Part shown: positions 1 to 5,658 of the stretch, piece after piece
Position numbering within the stretch: the first letter of the stretch is position 1
How the letters are laid out: every line of letters starts with the position of its first letter
From: Candidatus Bathyarchaeota archaeon B63
Lineage (GTDB): Archaea > Thermoproteota > Bathyarchaeia > Bathyarchaeales > DTEX01
DNA: 8,137 bases
Direction of reading: 5' to 3'
Assembly (NCBI GenBank): GCA_001593845.1
Contig: LUCF01000033.1
Span: 1-8,137 of the forward strand
The notes under the pieces: model-generated
What the model was told of the DNA's origin: nothing
The model's database searches: none
Seen by the model: only the letters and a program-made list of their open reading frames with translations
Position numbers and translations under genes: made by a program

Positions 1-650
1 ACTGAGGCTCTGCGGCAGCCCTCACTCTCCCTAGCCGTCATATCAAGAGCGATCGGGCTTCTCCGTTCGCTTACTATGGCGGCGTGAGGCTCCACGACGA
101 ACTCCGTTACATTATCAGATAACCAGTGATATCTCCTCGCGGTCCTGTTGGCCGGATTCATCCCTTGCTGTATGACAGCCCATTGACCATCCTCAGTCAA
201 GAAGAAAGCGTGATGATAGAGGTGATATCCATCCTGAAGGGCGGAGTTATCGATCTTGGCGCTCATCCTGCTGGAGTACATGAGCTCCTCGATCTTGGCG
301 GTGGAGAGCCCAAGGGACTCCCCGGCCAAACATATCTCTTGAGGAGCCCTCCTTGAGACCCTACCCTTGCCTCCACAGACGGCTAAGCCGAGCTCCGACG
401 GCCTTATCGCGGATTTGAGAACCCCGGTTAGGACTGTCGTCACTCCTGATGAATGCCAGTCATACCCCAGCACGCAGCCGAAGGCCTGAAACCAGTACGG
501 ATCAGACAGCCTCCTCAAGAAGACATCGCAGCCGTACTCATCCACGATTATGGAGACGATGCATCTGGCTAGCTTAATCATCCTCTTTACAAGCCACGCC
601 GGCGCTCTTCCTCCGTGGAGGGGAAGCTCAGCAAGCCCAGCCTTCTTCAA
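1..650 (-). CDS. DUF763 family protein, 3' part cut by left edge
   Basis: An open frame of 216 codons runs from a TTG at 650 down to the window edge with no stop. Its N-terminus (KKAGLAELPLHGGRAPAWL), then SDPYWFQAFGCVLGYDWHSS (about 49-68), GLAVCGGKGR (88-97), DGYHLYHHAFF (140-150), WAVIQQGMN (157-165) and ARRYHWLS (171-178) match my memory of DUF763, a family of about 370-400 residues in archaea and some bacteria. So roughly the first 55% is seen. The family's function is unknown; the many conserved His, Trp and Tyr residues suggest an enzyme or nucleic-acid protein, but that is only a guess. TTG is the start because a TGA lies three codons upstream and the family begins at this motif. No ATG or GTG fits. 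A TATA-like box at 702-710 would give a leader of about 25 nt. It lies 85 nt downstream of coaD and probably has its own promoter. Confidence 0.88.
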   Translation of the reverse strand, partial: MKKAGLAELPLHGGRAPAWLVKRMIKLARCIVSIIVDEYGCDVFLRRLSDPYWFQAFGCVLGYDWHSSGVTTVLTGVLKSAIRPSELGLAVCGGKGRVSRRAPQEICLAGESLGLSTAKIEELMYSSRMSAKIDNSALQDGYHLYHHAFFLTEDGQWAVIQQGMNPANRTARRYHWLSDNVTEFVVEPHAAIVSERRSPIALDMTARESEGCRRAS

Positions 651-701
651 AATTCTTCACTGCTCAGGACCGTCATCCATTCATATATGAAGCTCGTAAC
701 C

Positions 702-710
702 CTTAAATTT
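702..710 (-). promoter_or_regulatory. TATA-like box for the DUF763 gene
   Basis: Read on the minus strand this is AAATTTAAG. It lies about 52-60 nt before the TTG at 650, so initiation about 25 nt downstream would leave a short leader of roughly 25 nt. No strong BRE is obvious. Assignment is by position and sequence only. Confidence 0.4.
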
Positions 711-735
711 GTCGTGCGGCTTCGCCCGCCTCCGC

Positions 736-1215
736 CTAGGGCTTACGGATTAGATGGCCTTCACGGTTGATCTCTCCCCGCCTGATCCTCGTCGTAGAGA
801 TGGCTATGTGGTTCTCCGCCGGAACCATGTCTATCACAATAACCTCAAGAGGCCGGAGACGATTCCTTCTCCTCAGGAGATTTATCCTTCGGGCGGCCGG
901 CTCAGTCTCGCGGCTCACGACTATAGCCTCGATCTGCTTGCTGGTCGCCGCTGGGCCGTAGGGATCCCTGAGGGGGGTTATCTTAACCCTCGATGAGAAG
1001 CCCCTCTCCTCGAGGAATCGTCTCAGCTCTCTCTCACGAGCCTCGTAGGATGCGATCTCATGCCCCTTCCTGAGCTTTCGGGCGAACTCATCTGTGGAGA
1101 GGCCTATCCAGACGAGGTCCCCTACCTCGAAGGCCTTCTCTAGGAGCGTTCTGTGGCCCCTGTGAAACTCGTCGAATGTCCCCCCGACCCCGACGACCCT
1201 GAATCTTCTCTTCAA
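736..1215 (-). CDS. coaD: Phosphopantetheine adenylyltransferase, archaeal type
   Basis: Cytosolic nucleotidyltransferase that transfers AMP from ATP to 4'-phosphopantetheine to give dephospho-CoA, the penultimate step of CoA synthesis. The 159-residue length is normal for the archaeal/eukaryotic PPAT branch. The nucleotide-binding motif GGTFDEFHRGH is at about 11-21, followed by WIGLSTDEFARK (36-47). The region QIEAIVVSRET (94-104) and the C-terminal ISTTRIRRGEI (139-149) correspond to the family's ISSTxIR triphosphate-binding motif. The start is TTG at 1215: the motif begins only a few residues in, and no other ATG, GTG or TTG fits before it. GAGG abuts the start, so the SD is poorly spaced. 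A TATA-like ATAAATAAA around 1260-1268 (minus) is well placed. It diverges from the S-component/pantothenate kinase pair, which also concerns CoA, supporting a shared role. Confidence 0.93.
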   Translation of the reverse strand: MKRRFRVVGVGGTFDEFHRGHRTLLEKAFEVGDLVWIGLSTDEFARKLRKGHEIASYEARERELRRFLEERGFSSRVKITPLRDPYGPAATSKQIEAIVVSRETEPAARRINLLRRRNRLRPLEVIVIDMVPAENHIAISTTRIRRGEINREGHLIRKP

Positions 1216-1359
1216 CCTCTTTCTTCTCTTGGTAGTTAACTACAGAATCTTTCGAGCCGTTTATTTATGGGTTACTTACGAAAAATATAGACATATACAA
1301 ACAATTCAAAGAAAATTCTTATCTATAAAGGAAACTTTATTCTTGCGAGGGCGTAAGGG
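1216..1359. promoter_or_regulatory. Divergent AT-rich promoter region, coaD / ECF S-component
   Basis: This 144-nt spacer is much richer in A and T than its flanks. Minus-strand ATAAATAAA near 1260-1268 sits about 45-53 nt before the coaD start. On the plus strand AAAAATATAG at 1281-1290 and CTATAAAG at 1323-1330 are both possible TATA boxes for the gene at 1360. A GAGGG at 1347-1351, nine bases before the TTG at 1360, is the likely ribosome site, which favours the first box, since the second would leave almost no leader. A regulator of CoA supply could act on both genes here, but I see no clear dyad. Confidence 0.5.
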
Positions 1360-2094
1360 TTGAAGACGATTGATGTGACGATGACGATTACTTGCGCAGT
1401 GCTGTATACCATCGTGGGATACTTATCCTATATGGGCATAGTCAGCCCCATCGTGGGCGTGGTGAGATTCTGGCCAGCGGTCATAGTTCCCGCCGTGTTT
1501 GCAACGCTCTTTGGACCCTGGGTCGGCGGGACGGGCGCCGCGATAGGGATATTCCTAAGCGATATGACTTATGGGCATCAAATCGCCCTATTAAGCCTAT
1601 TCGCGGGGGTTCCAGCTAACTTCCTCGGGTTCTTTATTGTCGGTTACTTAGCGGGGAGAAATCTTGAATGGAGACATTTAGCACTCGGCATCATCGGCAC
1701 ATGCGTGATAGCTGTGCTGGTGGGCTATCTCTACCTTATAGGGGTCATCTCTGTTGATATAATGGCGATATTCGCCGCGATGGCCGTGATTTCGGTCGTG
1801 ACGATATTAATAGCGGGACTAAAGTTCCCCCGGTGGAGGGGCTTTGAGGTTGGCTGTGTTCTAGGTTTGGCTGTTGGAGCCGCATGGATAGGAGTTACCC
1901 TCGTCATTTACAGCAGGATCTTCATGTTGCCACTTACATTCGAGCCTTTTGCTAGGAGCGCCCCCTTCTACGCTGGTGTTCTTTGGATGGTCTGGACATT
2001 CTGCTCGGAGATACCGTTCATGATACTGCTCGGCCCGCCGATTCTAGAGGCCTGCTATAACGCTATTCCCTTCCTACGAAGAGGAAGAGAATGA
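1360..2094 (+). CDS. ECF-type vitamin transporter S-component-like membrane protein (pantothenate candidate)
   Basis: A 244-residue integral membrane protein with six to seven hydrophobic segments (roughly 6-28, 36-68, 75-97, 106-127, 131-152, 163-186, 203-227) and a basic C-terminal tail RRGRE. The pattern FGPWVGGTGAAIGIFLSD (51-68) followed by FAGVPANFLGFFIVGYLAGR (81-100) is typical of substrate-binding S-components of energy-coupling-factor transporters. The acidic/proline segment SEIPFMILLGPPILE near the C-terminus also recurs in them. No EcfA ATPase or EcfT lies in the window, so it would use a shared module encoded elsewhere. Substrate is inferred from position: the pantothenate kinase gene follows after 73 nt and coaD diverges from it, so pantothenate or a close precursor is the best guess. 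TTG at 1360 is chosen because GAGGG lies nine bases upstream; GTG at 1375 and ATG at 1381 are alternatives. Confidence 0.8.
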   Translation: MKTIDVTMTITCAVLYTIVGYLSYMGIVSPIVGVVRFWPAVIVPAVFATLFGPWVGGTGAAIGIFLSDMTYGHQIALLSLFAGVPANFLGFFIVGYLAGRNLEWRHLALGIIGTCVIAVLVGYLYLIGVISVDIMAIFAAMAVISVVTILIAGLKFPRWRGFEVGCVLGLAVGAAWIGVTLVIYSRIFMLPLTFEPFARSAPFYAGVLWMVWTFCSEIPFMILLGPPILEACYNAIPFLRRGRE

Positions 2095-2126
2095 CCTACA
2101 ATCCTTTTGAGAGGGGATGCGTTTCC

Positions 2127-2160
2127 ATTTAAGAGTTAGATGTGAAATGAAGCTGGGGGG
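2127..2160 (+). promoter_or_regulatory. Possible internal promoter and G-rich RBS before pantothenate kinase
   Basis: ATTTAAG at 2127-2133 resembles an archaeal TATA box. Initiation about 26 nt downstream would fall near 2156, just before the ATG at 2168. GGGGGG at 2155-2160 ends seven bases before the ATG and can pair with the pyrimidine-rich 3' end of 16S rRNA. The kinase may therefore be transcribed with the transporter gene, on its own, or both. Confidence 0.35.
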
Positions 2161-2167
2161 CTAAGCC

Positions 2168-3010
2168 ATGATTATAGGCGTTGATGTCGGCGCATATGTA
2201 ACGAAGGGGGTCATAATGAAGGGCCGATCAATAATAAAGTCGATCTCAACGCCGACTGAAGATCCCATAGAGTCAACTTCAAGGACCATAAAAATTCTAT
2301 TGGAGAATACCGGAGCTAAAGACGCGGTAAGCATTGTGGCTGTAACTGGCGGAGGATCACGAAGACTCGGAGAGAAAATCGGTGATATATCAGTTGTCAA
2401 GGTTGATGAGCTCCAAGCCATAGGCATAGGAGGGCTTACATTAGCCGAGAAACTTGAAGGGCTCATCGTTAATGTGGGAACGGGAACCGCAATGGTTGCG
2501 GCCTATAATGAAGGGAGAAGGGTGACCCATGTGGGTGGAACTGGGGTTGGGGGAGGAACCCTCCTGGGCCTCTCTGAAAGGATGCTGGGGATTCGGAGAT
2601 TCGAGGAGCTGGAAGCCGCGGCTGGGAAAGGCAGAGCCGAGAGAGTTGACTTGACGGTACGGGACATCGTCGGAGGGCCTATAGGCATAGTTCCAGCAGA
2701 AGCGACGGCGTCGAACTTCGGGCGATTATGCGCGGAGGCAACGGTGGAGGACGTTGCGGCGGGCTTATTCAATATGGTCTGTCAAGTTATAGGCGTATTA
2801 GGAGCGATGGCAGCTAAAGCTTACCGCCTTGAAGATGGTGTGATAGTCACTGGGGGCCTGCCGAGAAGCCGGTTAGCAGCGGGCATCATAGAAGAGACGA
2901 TGAGCCTCTTCGGGATAAATCCTGTTATACCAAAAGATTGTGAGTACTGCACAGCTGTGGGGGCAGCCAGATCCCTCAGAATTTTAAGTTCTAACCGTAT
3001 GGATGTTTGA
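2168..3010 (+). CDS. coaW: Type II pantothenate kinase (CoaW-like)
   Basis: Predicted ATP-dependent kinase converting pantothenate to 4'-phosphopantothenate, the first step of the bacterial/eukaryotic CoA route. The 280-residue protein has the actin-like ATPase layout: phosphate-1 loop GVDVGAYVTKG (4-14), the likely catalytic Glu81 in VKVDELQAIG, NVGTGTAM (102-109), VGGTGVGGGTLLGLSERM (122-139), DLTVRDI (161-167), then TASNFG (180-185) and the adenosine-loop VIVTGGLPRS (225-234). These match the order seen in Staphylococcus CoaW, including its GTGTS, VGGIGTGGG and TAANFG motifs. The position equivalent to the pantothenate-contacting Arg before VGG appears to be His121 in my by-eye alignment; I believe related clostridial enzymes also have His. 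A BadF/BcrA-type ATPase is the main alternative, but the motif series fits PanK II better. It follows a putative vitamin S-component, and coaD is nearby. Confidence 0.85.
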   Translation: MIIGVDVGAYVTKGVIMKGRSIIKSISTPTEDPIESTSRTIKILLENTGAKDAVSIVAVTGGGSRRLGEKIGDISVVKVDELQAIGIGGLTLAEKLEGLIVNVGTGTAMVAAYNEGRRVTHVGGTGVGGGTLLGLSERMLGIRRFEELEAAAGKGRAERVDLTVRDIVGGPIGIVPAEATASNFGRLCAEATVEDVAAGLFNMVCQVIGVLGAMAAKAYRLEDGVIVTGGLPRSRLAAGIIEETMSLFGINPVIPKDCEYCTAVGAARSLRILSSNRMDV

Positions 3011-3118
3011 AGTCAGTCCCCTTCTGGTTCTATCTGGGGGCACTAGGCTTTCCTCGTGACTTAAGCGTTCATAGGTCACTATTACAGATTGCCGATAAGC
3101 TGAAGGCTCGTTTTCTGG

Positions 3119-3754
3119 TCATTCCCTCGCCTTCTCGATAACTAAGCTTAATGAGGGGGCATCCTTCCTTATCCTGGAAAACCCGGCTTCCCTCAGCCTA
3201 TTAATTATCCCCTTAATGTATCTCTTTCCCTGCCTTATGCCCGGCCTCCCGACATAATGAAGAATCCTCCCGTTTCTCTTCAGGATTCTGAAGAGCTCCC
3301 TATAGAACTGCAGGGAATACAGCTCCGGAGCGACGGAGATTCTAGGCGGATCATGGATTATGAAATCGAAGGCTTCGTCACCGAATTCTTGGACCTTATA
3401 GAATATGTCGCCGATTATGAGCTCGATCTTACAGTTCTCGAAGAGCTCCCTTGAATATGGGTTCTGCTTGGCGATGAGTATCACGTTCTCATCCTTCTCG
3501 ATCGTTATGACCTTCTTTACGGCTCTTTTCCGCGCTGCCAGAATCGCGGTGTAGCCGAGACCAGTGCAGCAGTCTAGGATGGTCCCGTAGATTCTCCCCA
3601 AGGCCCTTATCTTCAGAATAGCATCGGTCTTCGGATCGACGTCCTCAGCCCTATGCATCCGTATACCGGAGATCTCTAAGTATGGCCATGACTCAGTCTT
3701 CACTAGCCTATAGAACCTACGGGTTTCCTCGCTGTAGAATTTTATCTCATCCAA
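3119..3754 (-). CDS. SAM-dependent methyltransferase, COG2521-like
   Basis: A 211-residue class I methyltransferase. The N-terminal segment WPYLEISGIRMHRAEDVDP (23-41) precedes the SAM-binding motif I TILDCCTGLGYTA (58-70). The acidic residue after motif II is Glu86 in VITIEKDE, and GDIF (115-118) is the motif III region. Motif IV is HDPPR (134-138), resembling the (N/D)PP(Y/F) motif of enzymes that methylate nitrogen atoms in bases or proteins, though here with His first and Arg last. This set of motifs recalls the archaeal predicted methyltransferases of COG2521; the substrate is unknown to me. Start TTG at 3754 is the first available after an in-frame TGA and gives a sensible N-terminus; its SD is weak. 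It lies 150 nt downstream of the thiolase/DUF35 pair but behind a terminator-like hairpin, so it is probably a separate transcript. It converges with the pantothenate kinase gene. Confidence 0.82.
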   Translation of the reverse strand: MDEIKFYSEETRRFYRLVKTESWPYLEISGIRMHRAEDVDPKTDAILKIRALGRIYGTILDCCTGLGYTAILAARKRAVKKVITIEKDENVILIAKQNPYSRELFENCKIELIIGDIFYKVQEFGDEAFDFIIHDPPRISVAPELYSLQFYRELFRILKRNGRILHYVGRPGIRQGKRYIKGIINRLREAGFSRIRKDAPSLSLVIEKARE

Positions 3755-3813
3755 TCGGCATTTCTTCCCCTTACACCCTCATACTGAATTAGGAAGCCCA
3801 AAGAGAAAAGGAT

Positions 3814-3825
3814 TTAGGGCCCTAA
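3814..3825. repeat. Perfect 12-bp palindrome upstream of the methyltransferase gene
   Basis: TTAGGGCCCTAA reads the same on both strands with no spacer. It lies about 60 nt before the methyltransferase start, near where transcription would begin from the TATA-like box at 3857-3865. With no loop it suits a dimeric DNA-binding regulator better than an RNA hairpin. Chance occurrence is possible. Confidence 0.4.
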
Positions 3826-3838
3826 GAAATGGGCTCCG

Positions 3839-3854
3839 TCCCATCCAGATGGGA
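3839..3854. repeat. Inverted repeat with 7-bp arms and 2-bp centre
   Basis: Arms TCCCATC (3839-3845) and GATGGGA (3848-3854) are perfect complements separated by CA. The spacer is too short for a comfortable RNA loop, so an operator-like DNA dyad is more likely. It lies just downstream of the TATA-like box, where a bound repressor would block initiation of the methyltransferase transcript. Confidence 0.45.
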
Positions 3855-3856
3855 GA

Positions 3857-3865
3857 TTTAAAAAG
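3857..3865 (-). promoter_or_regulatory. TATA-like box for the methyltransferase gene
   Basis: On the minus strand the sequence is TTTTTAAAT. Initiation about 25 nt downstream would fall near 3835, within or next to the dyad at 3839-3854, leaving an 80-nt leader. The same T-run can also serve as the termination tract of the upstream DUF35 gene, so the two functions may overlap. Confidence 0.35.
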
Positions 3866-3902
3866 AAAAGGAGGGGTCTAAAGGAGATGCTGAGAAGGCA
3901 TC
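3858..3902 (-). terminator. Hairpin plus T-rich tract after the DUF35 gene
   Basis: Just after the TAA at 3907-3905, the minus strand carries GATGC / 7-nt loop / GCATC (arms 3902-3898 and 3890-3886), then the T-rich CCTTTTCTTTTT (about 3870-3859). Archaeal termination depends mainly on the T-tract, and the hairpin may only help. It would close the thiolase/DUF35 transcript. Confidence 0.45.
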
Positions 3903-3904
3903 AT

Positions 3905-4321
3905 TTATCTGGGAGGCTTAAAGTAGTACATCGGCCACTTAGGCCAGTCCTCGGAGGCTGCGGATTCGAAGGTCACTTCCAGTTCCATTCCGATTCTTAT
4001 CTCATTGTCCGGGATGCCTCTTATCATGCCGGGGAGGCGGAGCCCATCCTCCAGCTCAAGAATCCCGTAAGCATAAGGAACAAGGGACTGTAGCCTCGGA
4101 GGGGCGACGTGAATAATCGTGTATGTGATGAGTTTACCTCTTGTTTCGAGCTGAATCCAATCGAGGCTTCTGGAATAGCAGTTGGAGCATATGGGCCTTG
4201 GAGGCAGATATTTCGTCCCGCATTTGATGCACCGAGCCGCCATCAGCTTCTTCTCTGAGAGGAACCTGTAGAACTGCTCGATCGTGAATTGAGGAGCCTC
4301 GCATTCATCTTCCTTCCCCAA
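3905..4321 (-). CDS. DUF35 OB-fold protein with rubredoxin-like zinc ribbon
   Basis: A 138-residue partner protein of thiolases. Residues 8-30 form the N-terminal helix region (FTIEQFYRFLSEKKL). The zinc ribbon CIKCGTKYLPPRPICSNC (31-48) supplies Cys31, Cys34, Cys45 and Cys48. An OB-fold follows: GKLITYTIIHVAPP (62-75), YAYGILELEDGLRLPGMI (83-100), GMELEVTF (111-118). In archaea such proteins bridge acetoacetyl-CoA thiolase and HMG-CoA synthase and share a CoA site, and homologues also pair with other thiolases. Its start lies 4 nt after the thiolase stop, so the two are almost surely co-transcribed and form a complex. TTG at 4321 is supported by a strong GGGGGATGA inside the end of the thiolase gene. 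The zinc-binding cysteines are all present. Confidence 0.92.
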   Translation of the reverse strand: MGKEDECEAPQFTIEQFYRFLSEKKLMAARCIKCGTKYLPPRPICSNCYSRSLDWIQLETRGKLITYTIIHVAPPRLQSLVPYAYGILELEDGLRLPGMIRGIPDNEIRIGMELEVTFESAASEDWPKWPMYYFKPPR

Positions 4322-4325
4322 GTCT

Positions 4326-5516
4326 TCATCCCCCCTTAAGTATATGAACGAAGCATGTGGCTCCGCTTCCTCCGACGTTATGGGTCAAACCGATATCGCA
4401 TCCCTCAACCTGTCTTTTCCCAGCCTGTCCGGTGAGCTGAAGGAAGACCTCGTAGATCTGAGCGACGCCCGTAGCCCCAACCGGGTGCCCCTTCGACTTA
4501 AGCCCGCCGCTTGTGTTGATAGGCAACTCCCCATCAAGCATTGGGGTTCCATCCTCGATGAATCTGCCGCCTTCACCCCGCTTGCAGAAGCCCAAGTCCT
4601 CGTAGGCTATTATCTCGGCGATCGTGAAGCAGTCGTGAACCTCCGCGACGTCGATGTCCCTCGGTTTGATCCCTGCCATCTCGTATGCTTCTCTCGCGGC
4701 GTACCGGGCTGCTCTGAGGCTTGTCAGGTCATCCCTCTGGGAGAGGGCAAGGGAGTCGCTTCCCTGCCCGGAGCCGATTATGTAAACAGGCTTGTCTGTG
4801 TATTTCCCCGCTATGTCTGGCCGTGTAAGAATCGCGCAGCTCGCCCCATCCGAGATCAATGAGCAGTCATAGAGCTTAAGGGGGTAGGCGATCATCCTGG
4901 AATTCAAGACCTTATCCAATGTGACTTCTCTTTGGAGATGGGCTTTCGGATTTAATGCTCCATTATGGTGGTTCTTAACCGCGACGAGGCCCATCTGCTC
5001 CTCGGTCGTCCCATACCTATGCATGTGCGCGGTTGCCATGAGCGCGTAGAGCCCCGGGAAGGTCACCCCGGTCCACTGTTCAAATGGAAAGTCAGCCGCC
5101 ATGCCTAGGAACTCGGTGGCCTCTAACGTGCTTCTCTTAGTCATCTTCTCTAATCCGCCTACCAGAACGACATCGTATAGCCCGGACAGTATGCTGAAGA
5201 TCCCCATTCTTAGGGCCGCGGCTGAAGATGCACATGCGACCTCCGTCCTTATAGCGGGAGCAGGCAGCAGCCCAGCCCAGTCCGCTAGCATGGGGGCGAT
5301 GTGGCCCTGATGCTCGAATGACTCGCTCATCATCCCGACGAATACCGCCTTCACGTCCTTCCTAAGGTTGATGTCTGGACATCTTTGAAGGGCATCTCCG
5401 ACGGCCTCGATGAAGAGCTCCCTACCCGTGAAGCCCTCCATCTTCCCAAACTTCGAGAGCCCCGCGGAGACCACGGCGACTAGGGGCTTCCCCTTCACGA
5501 GCATTTCCTCCGGCAT
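4326..5516 (-). CDS. Archaeal thiolase (acetyl-CoA C-acyltransferase, SCPx-type)
   Basis: A full-length 396-residue thiolase catalysing Claisen condensation or thiolysis of acyl-CoAs. The nucleophile is Cys95 in TEVACASSAAALRMG (91-105). Other active-site motifs are EVHDCFT (292-298, His294) and GGLKSKGHPVGATG (337-350, His344). The C-terminal HNVGGSGATCFVH keeps a Cys at about 388. This arrangement is that of the archaeal/SCP2 branch, whose members act with DUF35 proteins; one encoded 4 nt downstream fits. In many archaea such a trio with HMG-CoA synthase starts the mevalonate pathway, but that gene is not adjacent here, so a role in fatty or branched acyl-CoA breakdown is equally open. Start: ATG at 5516 has a promoter-proximal short leader. 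A GGAGG inside codons 2-4 lies eight bases before the GTG at codon 7, which could be the true start. Confidence 0.93.
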   Translation of the reverse strand: MPEEMLVKGKPLVAVVSAGLSKFGKMEGFTGRELFIEAVGDALQRCPDINLRKDVKAVFVGMMSESFEHQGHIAPMLADWAGLLPAPAIRTEVACASSAAALRMGIFSILSGLYDVVLVGGLEKMTKRSTLEATEFLGMAADFPFEQWTGVTFPGLYALMATAHMHRYGTTEEQMGLVAVKNHHNGALNPKAHLQREVTLDKVLNSRMIAYPLKLYDCSLISDGASCAILTRPDIAGKYTDKPVYIIGSGQGSDSLALSQRDDLTSLRAARYAAREAYEMAGIKPRDIDVAEVHDCFTIAEIIAYEDLGFCKRGEGGRFIEDGTPMLDGELPINTSGGLKSKGHPVGATGVAQIYEVFLQLTGQAGKRQVEGCDIGLTHNVGGSGATCFVHILKGG

Positions 5517-5551
5517 ACAGAACTAAGCGCACCTATAGACTCTGCTGTTCG

Positions 5552-5565
5552 CTATATATCTTTAG
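5552..5565 (-). promoter_or_regulatory. TATA-like box for thiolase/DUF35
   Basis: On the minus strand this reads TAAAGATATATAGC. Its centre is about 41 nt before the ATG at 5516, so a leader of about 15 nt is expected. No SD lies before that ATG. Confidence 0.5.
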
Positions 5566-5582
5566 CGCAGCCCCCAGAAAAC

Positions 5583-5656
5583 AGGGCTGGCAAAACGGAT
5601 AAATCCGTCCCATCCATCAATAGAGATTGCAGCTGGGTCCGTTGTAGCTAAGCCCT
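5583..5656. other. Nested inverted repeats; possible structured RNA or operator
   Basis: Outer arms AGGGCT (5583-5588) and AGCCCT (5651-5656) enclose a perfect ACGGAT-AA-ATCCGT dyad (5595-5608) and a weaker AGCT/AGCT pair (5631-5634 and 5646-5649). The set could fold as a branched RNA on either strand. The tight dyad alone could be a regulator site upstream of the thiolase promoter. I recognise no known RNA family, and chance cannot be ruled out. Confidence 0.25.
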
Positions 5657-5658
5657 AG

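Noticed and set aside
126..356. Plus-strand ORF of 76 codons
   Set aside because: It lies wholly inside the DUF763 frame on the other strand, which has clear family motifs. Its own translation resembles nothing.
754..996. Plus-strand ORFs at 754-996 and 767-961
   Set aside because: Both are antisense to coaD, whose motifs are unmistakable.
2161..2772. Minus-strand ORFs opposite the pantothenate kinase gene
   Set aside because: Low-complexity Ser/Pro/Ala-rich translations typical of antisense frames; the sense strand holds the complete kinase.
3056..3079. GTGAC/GTCAC pair in the gap between pantothenate kinase and methyltransferase genes
   Set aside because: Only 5 bp with a 14-nt loop and no T-tract directly after; too weak to call a terminator.
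4344..4862. Plus-strand ORF of 172 codons
   Set aside because: Antisense to the thiolase, with no family resemblance or ribosome site.
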